Source: Thalassarchaeum sp002495735 (GTDB lineage: Archaea > Thermoplasmatota > Poseidoniia > Poseidoniales > Thalassarchaeaceae). Taken from it: a DNA stretch of 5,992 bases. This document shows positions 1 to 5,916 of the stretch, piece after piece; the first letter of the stretch is position 1; each line of letters begins with the position of its first letter. Below the pieces are notes generated by a model that saw nothing but the letters and a program-made list of their open reading frames with translations, was not told the DNA's origin and searched no databases. The position numbers were made by a program, and so were the translations under genes. The stretch covers positions 1-5,992 of the forward strand of contig CALDRG010000069.1 of the NCBI GenBank assembly GCA_937911265.1, written 5' to 3'.

Positions 1-1
1 G

Positions 2-187
2 GACGGGGGGCCGGCTCCTGAGCCGGAGTCTGAGCCAGAGGATGAACCCTGGATGGACGGTCCTTTCTATTGGATAGTCATCTTCGCCGCTCTCGTAGTG
101 ATAGTTGGCTCGATAGGTGTGGTCAACTCCAACCTTCGCAGTCGTGCAAACAACGAACCTTCTGTACTCGTCTCCGAAGAAGAGTGA
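2..187 (+). CDS. C-terminal end of a membrane-anchored, probably surface-exposed protein (5' partial)
   Basis: The reading frame is open from base 2 to the TGA at 185-187 and has no start in the window, so the protein begins to the left. The visible 61 residues have three parts. First comes an acidic, proline-rich stretch (PAPEPESEPEDEPW). Then there is one clear hydrophobic segment of about 20 residues (FYWIVIFAALVVIVGSIGVV). Last is a short tail with two arginines (NLRSR) ending in three glutamates. A Pro/Glu stalk followed by a single membrane segment with positive charges after it is the usual C-terminal anchor of archaeal secreted or cell-surface proteins, with the missing N-terminal part outside the cell. 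The function of that part cannot be told from here. The gene runs into the stop of the opposing cysS gene with no bases between them. Confidence 0.72.
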   Translation, partial: DGGPAPEPESEPEDEPWMDGPFYWIVIFAALVVIVGSIGVVNSNLRSRANNEPSVLVSEEE

Positions 188-1606
188 TCAGACCAAGCGC
201 CAAATCGGCCCGTCCTGGCCGTCCTCGACGATGACGCCTATCGAAACGAGTTCGTCGCGAATCTCATCAGCACGCCCCCAATCACTCGATTTACGGGCCA
301 CCTCACGTTCGGCCAGTAATGACTCAACCCGCTCTGCGACCTCGGCCCGAGCTGAATCTGCCTGAACCAATCCTGACCTGACCTCATCAGATGAAGGGAG
401 GAGTCCGAGGATGTTTCCGGCCTGTTCCTCCAGCCAGACCGCCACATCGGAGCCGACTGAGGATGACACCACTCTCTGGACCTCTATAATCGCCGCTCGG
501 GTGTTGAAGTCGTCATCCATCGCCGCAGTGAAACGCTCGCTTGCATCCGACAAATCCGCGCCGGACTCTGTGTCCGAGCTGAGTGAATTTCCATACGCCT
601 CGACGAGCCTGTCGAAATGGATAGCAGCATCCTCGAGGAATTCTGGAGTCAGATCAATTGGATTGCGGTAAGGCACACTAAGCAAGGCGTAGCGTAGCGC
701 GAGAGGGGCGTGGTGCTCGAAGGCATCTCGAATGGTCCAAAAATTTCCTAAGCTCTTGCTCATCTTCTCGCCGTCCACGTTGACGAAGCCGTTGTGCATC
801 CAGTGGCCAACCACCGGCTCACTCCCAGTGCAGCACTCAGACTGGAAGATCTCTGCCTCGTGGTGAGGGAATCGCAGATCATGGCCACCGCCGTGGATGT
901 CGAACTGCTCGCCAAAGTGCTTGAGGGACATCGCCGAACACTCGATGTGCCAACCCGGCCTGCCAGTGCCCCACGGACTGTCCCACGAGGGTTCGCCGGG
1001 TTTGGCCAACTTCCAGAGTGCGAAGTCGCGATGGTCTCGTTTGCCCGAGCCGGTATCTTCGACTCGACCGCCTGCACCAGCTCGTACCATCTCTAGAGTC
1101 TGACCAGTCAACTGTCCGAACTTCTCTGGAGCTGTGTCGATTTCAAAATAGACCCCATCATCTCCGACATAGGCGTGGCCCTTGTCCACTAGAGTTGAGA
1201 CCATGTCGATAATCTCGGGGATTGTCTCAGTGACTCTGGGATAGTGGTCGGCCCTCAGGACATTCATCGCATCCATGACCTCGAGATACTCGTCGATATT
1301 CCTGTTAGCGACCACCGAGTACTCGACACCTTCCGAGTCCGAGATGTCGAGGATCTTGTCGTCAATGTCAGTGAAGTTCTGCACGTAGTCAACATCGTAC
1401 CCACTCGCCTCCAACCAGCGATGCACCATGTCGAACGCGAGGTAGCAACGAGCATGCCCTAGGTGACTGGGAGAGTACGGCGTGATGCCGCAGACGTACA
1501 TCCTCACCTTGCCGTCCTCGAGAGTGGACAGCTTGCGCTTCTCGCGCGAGCGTGTGTCATAGACTCTGAGCGTCATTCTGTCCGGGCTGCGCGGCTTACC
1601 CGTCAT
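188..1606 (-). CDS. cysS: Cysteinyl-tRNA synthetase
   Basis: Class Ia synthetase that charges tRNA-Cys with cysteine in the cytoplasm, using ATP. Counting from the ATG at 1606 (472 residues), the HIGH signature is HLGH at 48-51 and KMSKS is at 281-285. The four zinc ligands that bind the cysteine thiol match E. coli Cys28, Cys209, His234 and Glu238: Cys39, Cys223, His248 and Glu252. GRPGWHIECSA and AMDDDFNT are intact, and the C-terminal anticodon-binding part is present, ending in a typical GVIVEDGQDGPIWR. Length is normal (E. coli 461). Start choice: ATG 1606 overlaps the TGA of the upstream gene (TGATG), implying translational coupling. A TTG at 1609 is possible, and ATG at 1576 would give 461 residues aligning with the E. 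coli start. The first zinc loop reads CGITPYSPSHLGHA, closer to the MshC ligase style than to CGITVYD, but the full-length C-terminus argues for a true CysRS. Confidence 0.95.
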   Translation of the reverse strand: MTGKPRSPDRMTLRVYDTRSREKRKLSTLEDGKVRMYVCGITPYSPSHLGHARCYLAFDMVHRWLEASGYDVDYVQNFTDIDDKILDISDSEGVEYSVVANRNIDEYLEVMDAMNVLRADHYPRVTETIPEIIDMVSTLVDKGHAYVGDDGVYFEIDTAPEKFGQLTGQTLEMVRAGAGGRVEDTGSGKRDHRDFALWKLAKPGEPSWDSPWGTGRPGWHIECSAMSLKHFGEQFDIHGGGHDLRFPHHEAEIFQSECCTGSEPVVGHWMHNGFVNVDGEKMSKSLGNFWTIRDAFEHHAPLALRYALLSVPYRNPIDLTPEFLEDAAIHFDRLVEAYGNSLSSDTESGADLSDASERFTAAMDDDFNTRAAIIEVQRVVSSSVGSDVAVWLEEQAGNILGLLPSSDEVRSGLVQADSARAEVAERVESLLAEREVARKSSDWGRADEIRDELVSIGVIVEDGQDGPIWRLV

Positions 1607-2295
1607 CAACCTCGCGCCGCTTGCACCAGCGCCGAGTACAGTACGTCATGCCCTGCGCGCTCGGGGTGCCACTGCACACCGAGGCAGAATTTCAGGTCTT
1701 GGCGCTCAACTGCCTCAATCAGCCCGTCATGCTCGGCTATCGCGGTGACCGTCAGATCGCCTGCGTCGGCCACGCCCTGGTGATGTGTCGAATTGACTGT
1801 AATCGAGGTGCCCATAAGACTCGCCAGCAAGGAGCCTTCTTTTGCTGCGACTCCGTGCTCAGTCTCGACGCCGTCGAACCCTCCATGGCCTTCGTGGCCA
1901 GGGGTCGTGTCTAGGTGTTGGTGCAAACTTCCGCCGTGCATCACGCTGAGAATCTGCATGCCCCTGCAAACACCGAAGAAGGGCATGTCTCTGGCCATGG
2001 CCTCTCGGATTAGGCTCATCTCGGTGGCATCCTGATCAGGATAGAACTCTACGGTCATCGACTCAGGCTCTTCCCCGTAGTTGTCAGGATACAGATCCGG
2101 TCCGCCTGAAACGACCAAACCGTCGATGCTGTCGAGAATCTTGGTCATGTCGCCTGCTGGCGGAATGATTAGTGGTGTGCCGCCTACCCTGTCAATGACT
2201 GAGATATATGCCGAGGGCAGGATGGCTGCGTGCCTGTTCCAGTTCCCGTAAACGGTTTCACGCATGAAGCATGTAATTCCAATTACTGGTCGCAC
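1606..2295 (-). CDS. Class I glutamine-amidotransferase-like hydrolase, peptidase C26 (PuuD-like)
   Basis: A 229-residue stand-alone glutaminase-fold protein. The catalytic triad is visible: nucleophile Cys110 in GVCRGMQ, His210 and Glu212 in GVQWHPE. Other C26 marks are SGGPDLYP at 63-70, VNSTHHQ at 167-173, and an N-terminal PVIGIT strand. The family hydrolyses gamma-glutamyl amides; E. coli PuuD cleaves gamma-glutamyl-GABA in putrescine breakdown. The true substrate here is unknown because no polyamine genes are nearby. It is slightly shorter than PuuD (254 residues), with no sign of truncation. The start is GTG at 2295, directly after the TGA of the upstream gene, with a GGTGG run a few bases before it that may serve as a weak ribosome site. 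It overlaps cysS by one base, so the two are probably made from the same message. An amidotransferase subunit of an unlinked synthetase is less likely, since C26 members act alone. Confidence 0.86.
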   Translation of the reverse strand: MRPVIGITCFMRETVYGNWNRHAAILPSAYISVIDRVGGTPLIIPPAGDMTKILDSIDGLVVSGGPDLYPDNYGEEPESMTVEFYPDQDATEMSLIREAMARDMPFFGVCRGMQILSVMHGGSLHQHLDTTPGHEGHGGFDGVETEHGVAAKEGSLLASLMGTSITVNSTHHQGVADAGDLTVTAIAEHDGLIEAVERQDLKFCLGVQWHPERAGHDVLYSALVQAARG

Positions 2296-2697
2296 TCAAC
2301 CACCCGAAGCTTCCCTGAGTTTTCGAGCGTGCCTGAATGACATGATGCCAGCAGACATGAAACAGGCTCCCGTGACAATCAGCACGAGATGAGACGCTAT
2401 CGACAGATTCGACATTTCATCCCACCCAGTGATTATGCGGGCACCCCCTAGTACCATCAGAAGAGCGATGGCCATAGCCGCGTGCATGTAGTGGTGTAGA
2501 TTGGCCTCATTTCTTCCGGCTAAAATCCCGAGCATTAGAAGTGGAGCACCTAGTAAAGCGGGAATCATTGCTGTGATAGAGGGAGGGTCCGCACTCTGTA
2601 GGAAGTAAGCAGCGATGCCCCACAGAACCAGAAAGCCTCCATCGGCTCTGGCTAGTTTTGGCACGGACCACCCAAAGAAAGTGAATTCGTCACCCAT
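2296..2697 (-). CDS. Small four-helix membrane protein, function unknown
   Basis: I do not recognise a family. The 133-residue product has four hydrophobic stretches at about residues 20-34, 41-61, 72-92 and 101-121, so it is an integral membrane protein. A cluster of histidines, NLHHYMH at 66-72, sits at the start of the third helix. The tail after helix four is basic (RHARKLRE), suggesting that end lies in the cytoplasm. The start is ATG at 2697, 19 bp after the TAA of the large Fe-S membrane protein, and its stop abuts the GTG of the hydrolase gene; it is therefore mid-operon. No clear Shine-Dalgarno precedes the ATG. Position next to a membrane electron-transfer protein makes an accessory or assembly subunit possible, and the histidines could in principle bind haem or metal; both ideas are inference only. 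Confidence 0.78.
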   Translation of the reverse strand: MGDEFTFFGWSVPKLARADGGFLVLWGIAAYFLQSADPPSITAMIPALLGAPLLMLGILAGRNEANLHHYMHAAMAIALLMVLGGARIITGWDEMSNLSIASHLVLIVTGACFMSAGIMSFRHARKLREASGG

Positions 2698-2716
2698 GTT
2701 ATCACGTCATGGACTC

Positions 2717-4747
2717 TTACTTTTGATGGTCACTGCCCGGCAAGCTCTTCAGCGGTCTAGCAGTAAGTTCCTGAATTTCCTCGTCCCTAGCCACAATCTG
2801 TTCCCAAAGTAACTCGGCCACGTCCATCACTTCCATCTCGGCTCCGACTGCGTCCAGTCCGTCGTTGACCATGACTGAGCAGAACGGGCACCCTACTGCG
2901 ACGGTGTCGCAGCCGGTCTCGGCGAGTTCCTTGGCGCGGATCACATTGACTCGCTTGTCAGCGTCTTCCTCCATCCACATCTGCGCGCCTCCCGCACCGC
3001 AGCAGAACGAGTCCTTACCGTGATTCTCGGTCTCCACATCTACGCCTCCGATGACATTCCTGGGCTCATCGATTACCCCTCCGATTCGACCGAGGTAGCA
3101 CGGGTCGTGGAAGGTCACGCTGCGGCCGTTCTTCTCTACCTGCGGCAGCTTGCCCTCATCCTGCAGTTTAGCTAGGATCTCAGAGTGGTGGAATACCTCA
3201 AGTTCGTCACCGCCGTAATCACCATACTCTTTGCCAAGAGTGTGGAAACAATGCGGACAAGAGGCGACTATGCGCTTTACGCCCAACTCCTGGAATGTCG
3301 TCATGTTGGTCTCGGCCAGCATCTGGAACAGATACTCGTTGCCTGCTCTACGGGCTGGATCTCCTGAGCATCCCTCCTGCATACCTAGGATGCCGACATC
3401 AAGGCCGGCCTCCTTCAGCAGGGATATCGTTGAGCGCGCGACCTTCTGGTTGCGCTCATCGAAGCTCGCTGCGCAGCCAACGAAATAGATGTACTCGGCG
3501 GGCTCGCCAATCTTGACATCGAGATCGGCGGCCCATTCGGCGCGCTCGTGCGCGCCAAAGCCATACGGATTCGATGCGGACTCAATGTTCCCCATCGCCG
3601 TATTGAGGGCTTCGGGGTACTCCATGGTCTCCATCATCGCATTACGACGCAAGTCCGTGAGCTTGGGGACGTGCTCGATGTAGAGGGGGCAGACATCGAT
3701 GCAGGCGTTGCAAGTGGTGCAGGCCCAAACTGCCTCCTCTGTGATGCGCTGCATCATCGTCTCCTCAGGCTTCTCCCCTGCCAGCAGCAGCGGAGCGTGC
3801 TCGTTGGCATAGTTGCGAACGTCGTGGATGACCTTCATCGGATTGAGGCTCTTGCCCGAAGCGTAGGCGGGGCAGACATCCTGACAGCGCGCGCACGAAG
3901 TGCACGACCAGCTGTCTATCAACTGCCTCCAGGTGTACTGTGTGTAAGTACTGACACCGAATGAATCGATGTCTAAATCATCCAACGGCACTGCCTTGCC
4001 GTCGTCGCCGACCGCGAGTGGTCGCATCTTGCCCGGTGGATCGACATCATGGAAGAAGACGTTAGGCACGGCCATCACCAGATGCATGTGCTTGGAGAGT
4101 GGGATCAGCACGAAAAATACGCAGATAGAAAGCATGTGAATCCAATAAGCAGCTACAACAGTTCCATCGGCAATGCCCATACCAGAGACCCAGTATCCAA
4201 TTGGCTCCCAAGTACTGGACGGGCTGTGAAAGGATTCGACTACGAACGATGTGGACGTGATGGAGAAAATTAGGAACAGGATGACGTTGCCCTCTAACTG
4301 AGATTCGCCCTTCAGTTTCTCAGGGGTAAATGCGACTCTGCGAATCAAAGCCGCGACGCATCCAATCAAAGCCATGGTGTAGCCCAGTTCGACCATCCCA
4401 TTCCAAGGTCCGTTCAGCAACTCAGGAAGAACGTGGTCCGAGAAGGCGTTCGCGGTAGCAAGGTCGAACATGTCGGAGGCTAGCATCAAGAATCCCCAGA
4501 ACATCAGGACGTGCATGCTGCCGGCAACACGGTCCCTCAGGACCCTCTTCTGACCCAGCCAGCCCGTGGTGAACTCGCTGATTCTGATGAACCACGAGTC
4601 AAAGCGATTGTCCTGCGCACCCAGCATTACCAGCCGAATGGCCTTCTGCACCTGATAGACGAAGAAGCCGATAGAGAGCCCCCCGATGACGAGCAGTATG
4701 TGCCAACCATCCAGAGAACCGTATGACTGCAGGAGTGGATGGTCCAC
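2717..4747 (-). CDS. Membrane-bound Fe-S oxidoreductase, HdrDE-type fusion (possible ETF:quinone oxidoreductase)
   Basis: A 676-residue fusion. Residues 1-235 hold about five membrane helices (roughly 15-35, 75-95, 117-137, 153-173, 197-217) with histidines at 79, 174, 204, 220 and 222 that may bind b-type haem, as in NarI/HdrE. Two cysteine motifs for 4Fe-4S clusters follow: Cys282/285/288/292 and Cys343/346/349/353. Then come two CCG domains. The first has Cys425, a single Cys460 (GCSGDPARR) and Cys497/500. The second is canonical, with Cys550, Cys582-583 (CCG) and Cys620/623. This order is known from heterodisulfide-reductase-like proteins and from ETF:menaquinone oxidoreductases, which take electrons from acyl-CoA dehydrogenases through ETF to the quinone pool. 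Methanogenic HdrDE is a poor fit because no methanogenesis gene is seen. The start is GTG 4747, supported by an AGGAG six bases upstream. It is probably first in the operon. Confidence 0.88.
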   Translation of the reverse strand: MDHPLLQSYGSLDGWHILLVIGGLSIGFFVYQVQKAIRLVMLGAQDNRFDSWFIRISEFTTGWLGQKRVLRDRVAGSMHVLMFWGFLMLASDMFDLATANAFSDHVLPELLNGPWNGMVELGYTMALIGCVAALIRRVAFTPEKLKGESQLEGNVILFLIFSITSTSFVVESFHSPSSTWEPIGYWVSGMGIADGTVVAAYWIHMLSICVFFVLIPLSKHMHLVMAVPNVFFHDVDPPGKMRPLAVGDDGKAVPLDDLDIDSFGVSTYTQYTWRQLIDSWSCTSCARCQDVCPAYASGKSLNPMKVIHDVRNYANEHAPLLLAGEKPEETMMQRITEEAVWACTTCNACIDVCPLYIEHVPKLTDLRRNAMMETMEYPEALNTAMGNIESASNPYGFGAHERAEWAADLDVKIGEPAEYIYFVGCAASFDERNQKVARSTISLLKEAGLDVGILGMQEGCSGDPARRAGNEYLFQMLAETNMTTFQELGVKRIVASCPHCFHTLGKEYGDYGGDELEVFHHSEILAKLQDEGKLPQVEKNGRSVTFHDPCYLGRIGGVIDEPRNVIGGVDVETENHGKDSFCCGAGGAQMWMEEDADKRVNVIRAKELAETGCDTVAVGCPFCSVMVNDGLDAVGAEMEVMDVAELLWEQIVARDEEIQELTARPLKSLPGSDHQK

Positions 4748-4753
4748 CTTAAT

Positions 4754-4758
4754 CTCCT
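4754..4758 (-). promoter_or_regulatory. Shine-Dalgarno site of the Fe-S oxidoreductase gene
   Basis: The minus strand reads AGGAG, then six bases (ATTAAG), then the GTG at 4747. This is a good match and spacing for 16S rRNA pairing, and it settles the GTG start. It is the clearest Shine-Dalgarno in the window, which implies that this message has a leader, unlike the likely leaderless TBP message. Its first base is also the last base of the adjoining dyad. Confidence 0.7.
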
Positions 4759-4776
4759 GTCAGGCTACGCCTGACA
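4758..4776. promoter_or_regulatory. Perfect inverted repeat, candidate operator or leader hairpin
   Basis: TGTCAGGC and its exact reverse complement GCCTGACA are separated by three bases (TAC). The 19-bp dyad lies in the gap between two divergent genes, 10 bp from the GTG of the Fe-S oxidoreductase and 63 bp before the likely ATG of mevalonate kinase. As DNA it has the size and symmetry of a homodimeric repressor site. As RNA on the minus strand it would fold into an 8-bp stem ending right at the Shine-Dalgarno, so it could tune translation. There is no T-run, so it is not a convincing terminator. Which protein binds it cannot be told. Confidence 0.55.
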
Positions 4777-4779
4777 AAT

Positions 4780-4789
4780 CACCCGGGTG
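4780..4789. repeat. Short palindrome CACCCGGGTG in the divergent intergenic region
   Basis: A ten-base perfect palindrome four bases away from the larger dyad. The rest of the gap (4748-4839) shows no A/T-rich TATA element that I would trust for either direction; the best weak candidate is the TTGAAACA at 4801-4808 for the plus strand. The palindrome may be chance in GC-rich sequence, or a second half of the same control region. Confidence 0.3.
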
Positions 4790-4839
4790 GCGCTACGTCC
4801 TTGAAACAACCGCCTGCCGAGGCCAACACTCATGGTCCA

Positions 4840-5829
4840 ATGACCCGGCCTATGGTCATGGCGAGGGCGTTCGCACCGGGCAAGTGCATCCTGTTCGGAG
4901 AGCATGCCGTGGTTTACGGACACCCCGCAGTGGCAGTTGCCATAGACAGTGGGGTCGAGGTTAGCATTGAGGAGTCCGACAAGTGGACTCTCGAGGGGCT
5001 TCCATTCGACTCGGCCAGACACCCGCACATCTCGCACATCCTTGACGAGGTGTTCAGATACGATGGACCATCACTGAGGATGGAGGTCAATAGCGGACTG
5101 TTCTCAGCCGCCGGATTAGGATCTTCGGCTGCCCTTTCAAATGCCATAGGGGCTGCACTGCACTCACATACCAAACCAAACGAGCCTATCGACCCGATCG
5201 GACTGGCTCGCATGAGCCATTTGGCAGAAGCCCGGGCCCAACAGGGTCGCGCAAGCCCGACGGACACTGCCACCAGTGCTCTCGGAGGTTGTGTCGTGGT
5301 CTCGAGCGAACACGTAGAGGGGACTCGGCATGTCTTCGATGCAACTCTGACAACTCCAGAGGGCGAAAGGGAGTGGTCAGTCAACATTGTCGACCTGCCC
5401 GCTGATATGGAGGAGGCGTGGCTGGTAATTGGCTTCACTGGAGAGGCTTCACCAACTGGTAAGATGGTGGCTGGAGTGGCCCAACGACTCAAGGATGAGC
5501 CGCAGTTGGAGGAGGAAATGGATGCAATAGCTAGGATAACACGAGCCGGACTCACTGCGCTTTCAGCCGGAAACTTGGAGGCGGTCGGTATGGCGATGGA
5601 CGCGTGTCATCAGAAATTACGCTTGCTTGGAGTGAGTAGTCCCTCACTCGAGGCCCTCGTGGAAGCGGTAGGGCCACACGCACTGGGGGCCAAACTGACC
5701 GGTGCTGGCGGAGGGGGTTGCATGGTCGCCCTAGCACGAGAGCCGCAGAGGGTCGCAGAGGCCATCGAGATAGCCGGTGGAAGGCCTCTAATCTCCAGAC
5801 TTGGGGCATCCGGCGTCCATTTACTGTGA
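4840..5829 (+). CDS. mvk: Mevalonate kinase (GHMP kinase family)
   Basis: It phosphorylates mevalonate at the 5-position with ATP, the step after HMG-CoA reductase on the way to isopentenyl diphosphate and archaeal ether lipids; cytoplasmic. From the ATG at 4840 (329 residues) the three GHMP motifs are in order: APGKCILFGEHAVVYG at 12-27, the ATP-binding GLGSSAA at 92-98, and KLTGAGGGG at 285-293. The probable catalytic Asp is residue 142 in GRASPTDTATSALGG. GEHAVVYG is specific to mevalonate kinase over phosphomevalonate kinase, decarboxylase or homoserine kinase. Length is normal for archaea. The start is uncertain: ATGs at 4840, 4852 and 4858 are all in frame with none having a Shine-Dalgarno. 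4858 would leave six residues before APGK, as is common in the family. A TTG at 4801 would add a Pro/Ala-rich extension that looks non-coding. It is divergent from the Fe-S operon and ends 87 bp before the probable TBP gene. Confidence 0.93.
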   Translation: MTRPMVMARAFAPGKCILFGEHAVVYGHPAVAVAIDSGVEVSIEESDKWTLEGLPFDSARHPHISHILDEVFRYDGPSLRMEVNSGLFSAAGLGSSAALSNAIGAALHSHTKPNEPIDPIGLARMSHLAEARAQQGRASPTDTATSALGGCVVVSSEHVEGTRHVFDATLTTPEGEREWSVNIVDLPADMEEAWLVIGFTGEASPTGKMVAGVAQRLKDEPQLEEEMDAIARITRAGLTALSAGNLEAVGMAMDACHQKLRLLGVSSPSLEALVEAVGPHALGAKLTGAGGGGCMVALAREPQRVAEAIEIAGGRPLISRLGASGVHLL

Positions 5830-5856
5830 AATTTGGTCGAAAACGGCCTATTGAGA

Positions 5857-5875
5857 CGAAATTGCGGTTATTTCG
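5857..5875. repeat. CGAAAT / ATTTCG inverted repeat upstream of the TBP promoter
   Basis: CGAAAT at 5857-5862 and ATTTCG at 5870-5875 form a six-base dyad with a seven-base spacer. A further direct CGAAA lies at 5839-5843, 18 bp before the first arm. The set sits 13 to 49 bp before the TATA box of the following gene, where archaeal activators or repressors often bind. It could also be a weak hairpin after the mevalonate kinase stop, but there is no T-tract. AT-rich short repeats such as this can arise by chance. Confidence 0.3.
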
Positions 5876-5887
5876 ATGCAACTATTG

Positions 5888-5895
5888 TTTATAAG
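5888..5895 (+). promoter_or_regulatory. Archaeal TATA box (TTTATAAG)
   Basis: TTTATAAG matches the archaeal box A consensus. Its centre is about 25 bases before the A of the ATG at 5917, the usual distance from TATA to transcription start in archaea, so transcription should begin at or next to the ATG and give a leaderless message. No Shine-Dalgarno precedes that ATG (CGCGGCCC), which agrees. A second AT-rich patch, TATAA at 5901-5905, is too near the ATG to be the main box. The BRE position just upstream is not a strong match. Confidence 0.7.
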
Positions 5896-5916
5896 TAGCA
5901 TATAACTGCGCGGCCC

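Noticed and set aside
760..1077. 105-residue minus-strand frame and the 794-1096 plus-strand frame
   Set aside because: Both lie inside cysS in other frames, with low-complexity Ser/Arg-rich or shadow sequence.
188..1606. MshC (mycothiol ligase) instead of CysRS
   Set aside because: The N-terminal loop is MshC-like, but the protein has KMSKS, full length and a canonical CysRS C-terminal end.
3548..3964. 138-residue plus-strand frame
   Set aside because: It is antisense to the cluster-binding part of the Fe-S oxidoreductase, whose cysteine motifs require the other frame.
4758..4776. Reading the dyad as a rho-independent-like terminator
   Set aside because: It lies between two divergent gene starts, so no transcript needs to end there, and no T-run follows on either strand.
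4801..4839. TTG start giving mevalonate kinase 13 extra residues
   Set aside because: The extension is Pro/Ala-rich, has no ribosome site, and the family normally begins 5 to 10 residues before APGK; three in-frame ATGs lie closer.
4832..4843. Three-codon upstream frame (ATG GTC CAA TGA) overlapping the 4840 ATG as ATGA
   Set aside because: Looks like a mini leader frame, but it is so short that chance is the simplest explanation and no ribosome site precedes it.
4765..5037. 90-residue minus-strand frame across the divergent gap
   Set aside because: It overlaps the start of mevalonate kinase and has no recognisable motif; compositional shadow.
4914..5555. 213-residue frame on the minus strand
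   Set aside because: It is fully antisense to mevalonate kinase, which has all family motifs; the Ser/Pro-rich translation shows no domain.
5901..5905. TATAA as the main TATA box of the last gene
   Set aside because: It is only about 14 bases from the ATG, too near for a start at or before that ATG; TTTATAAG at 5888 has the right spacing.
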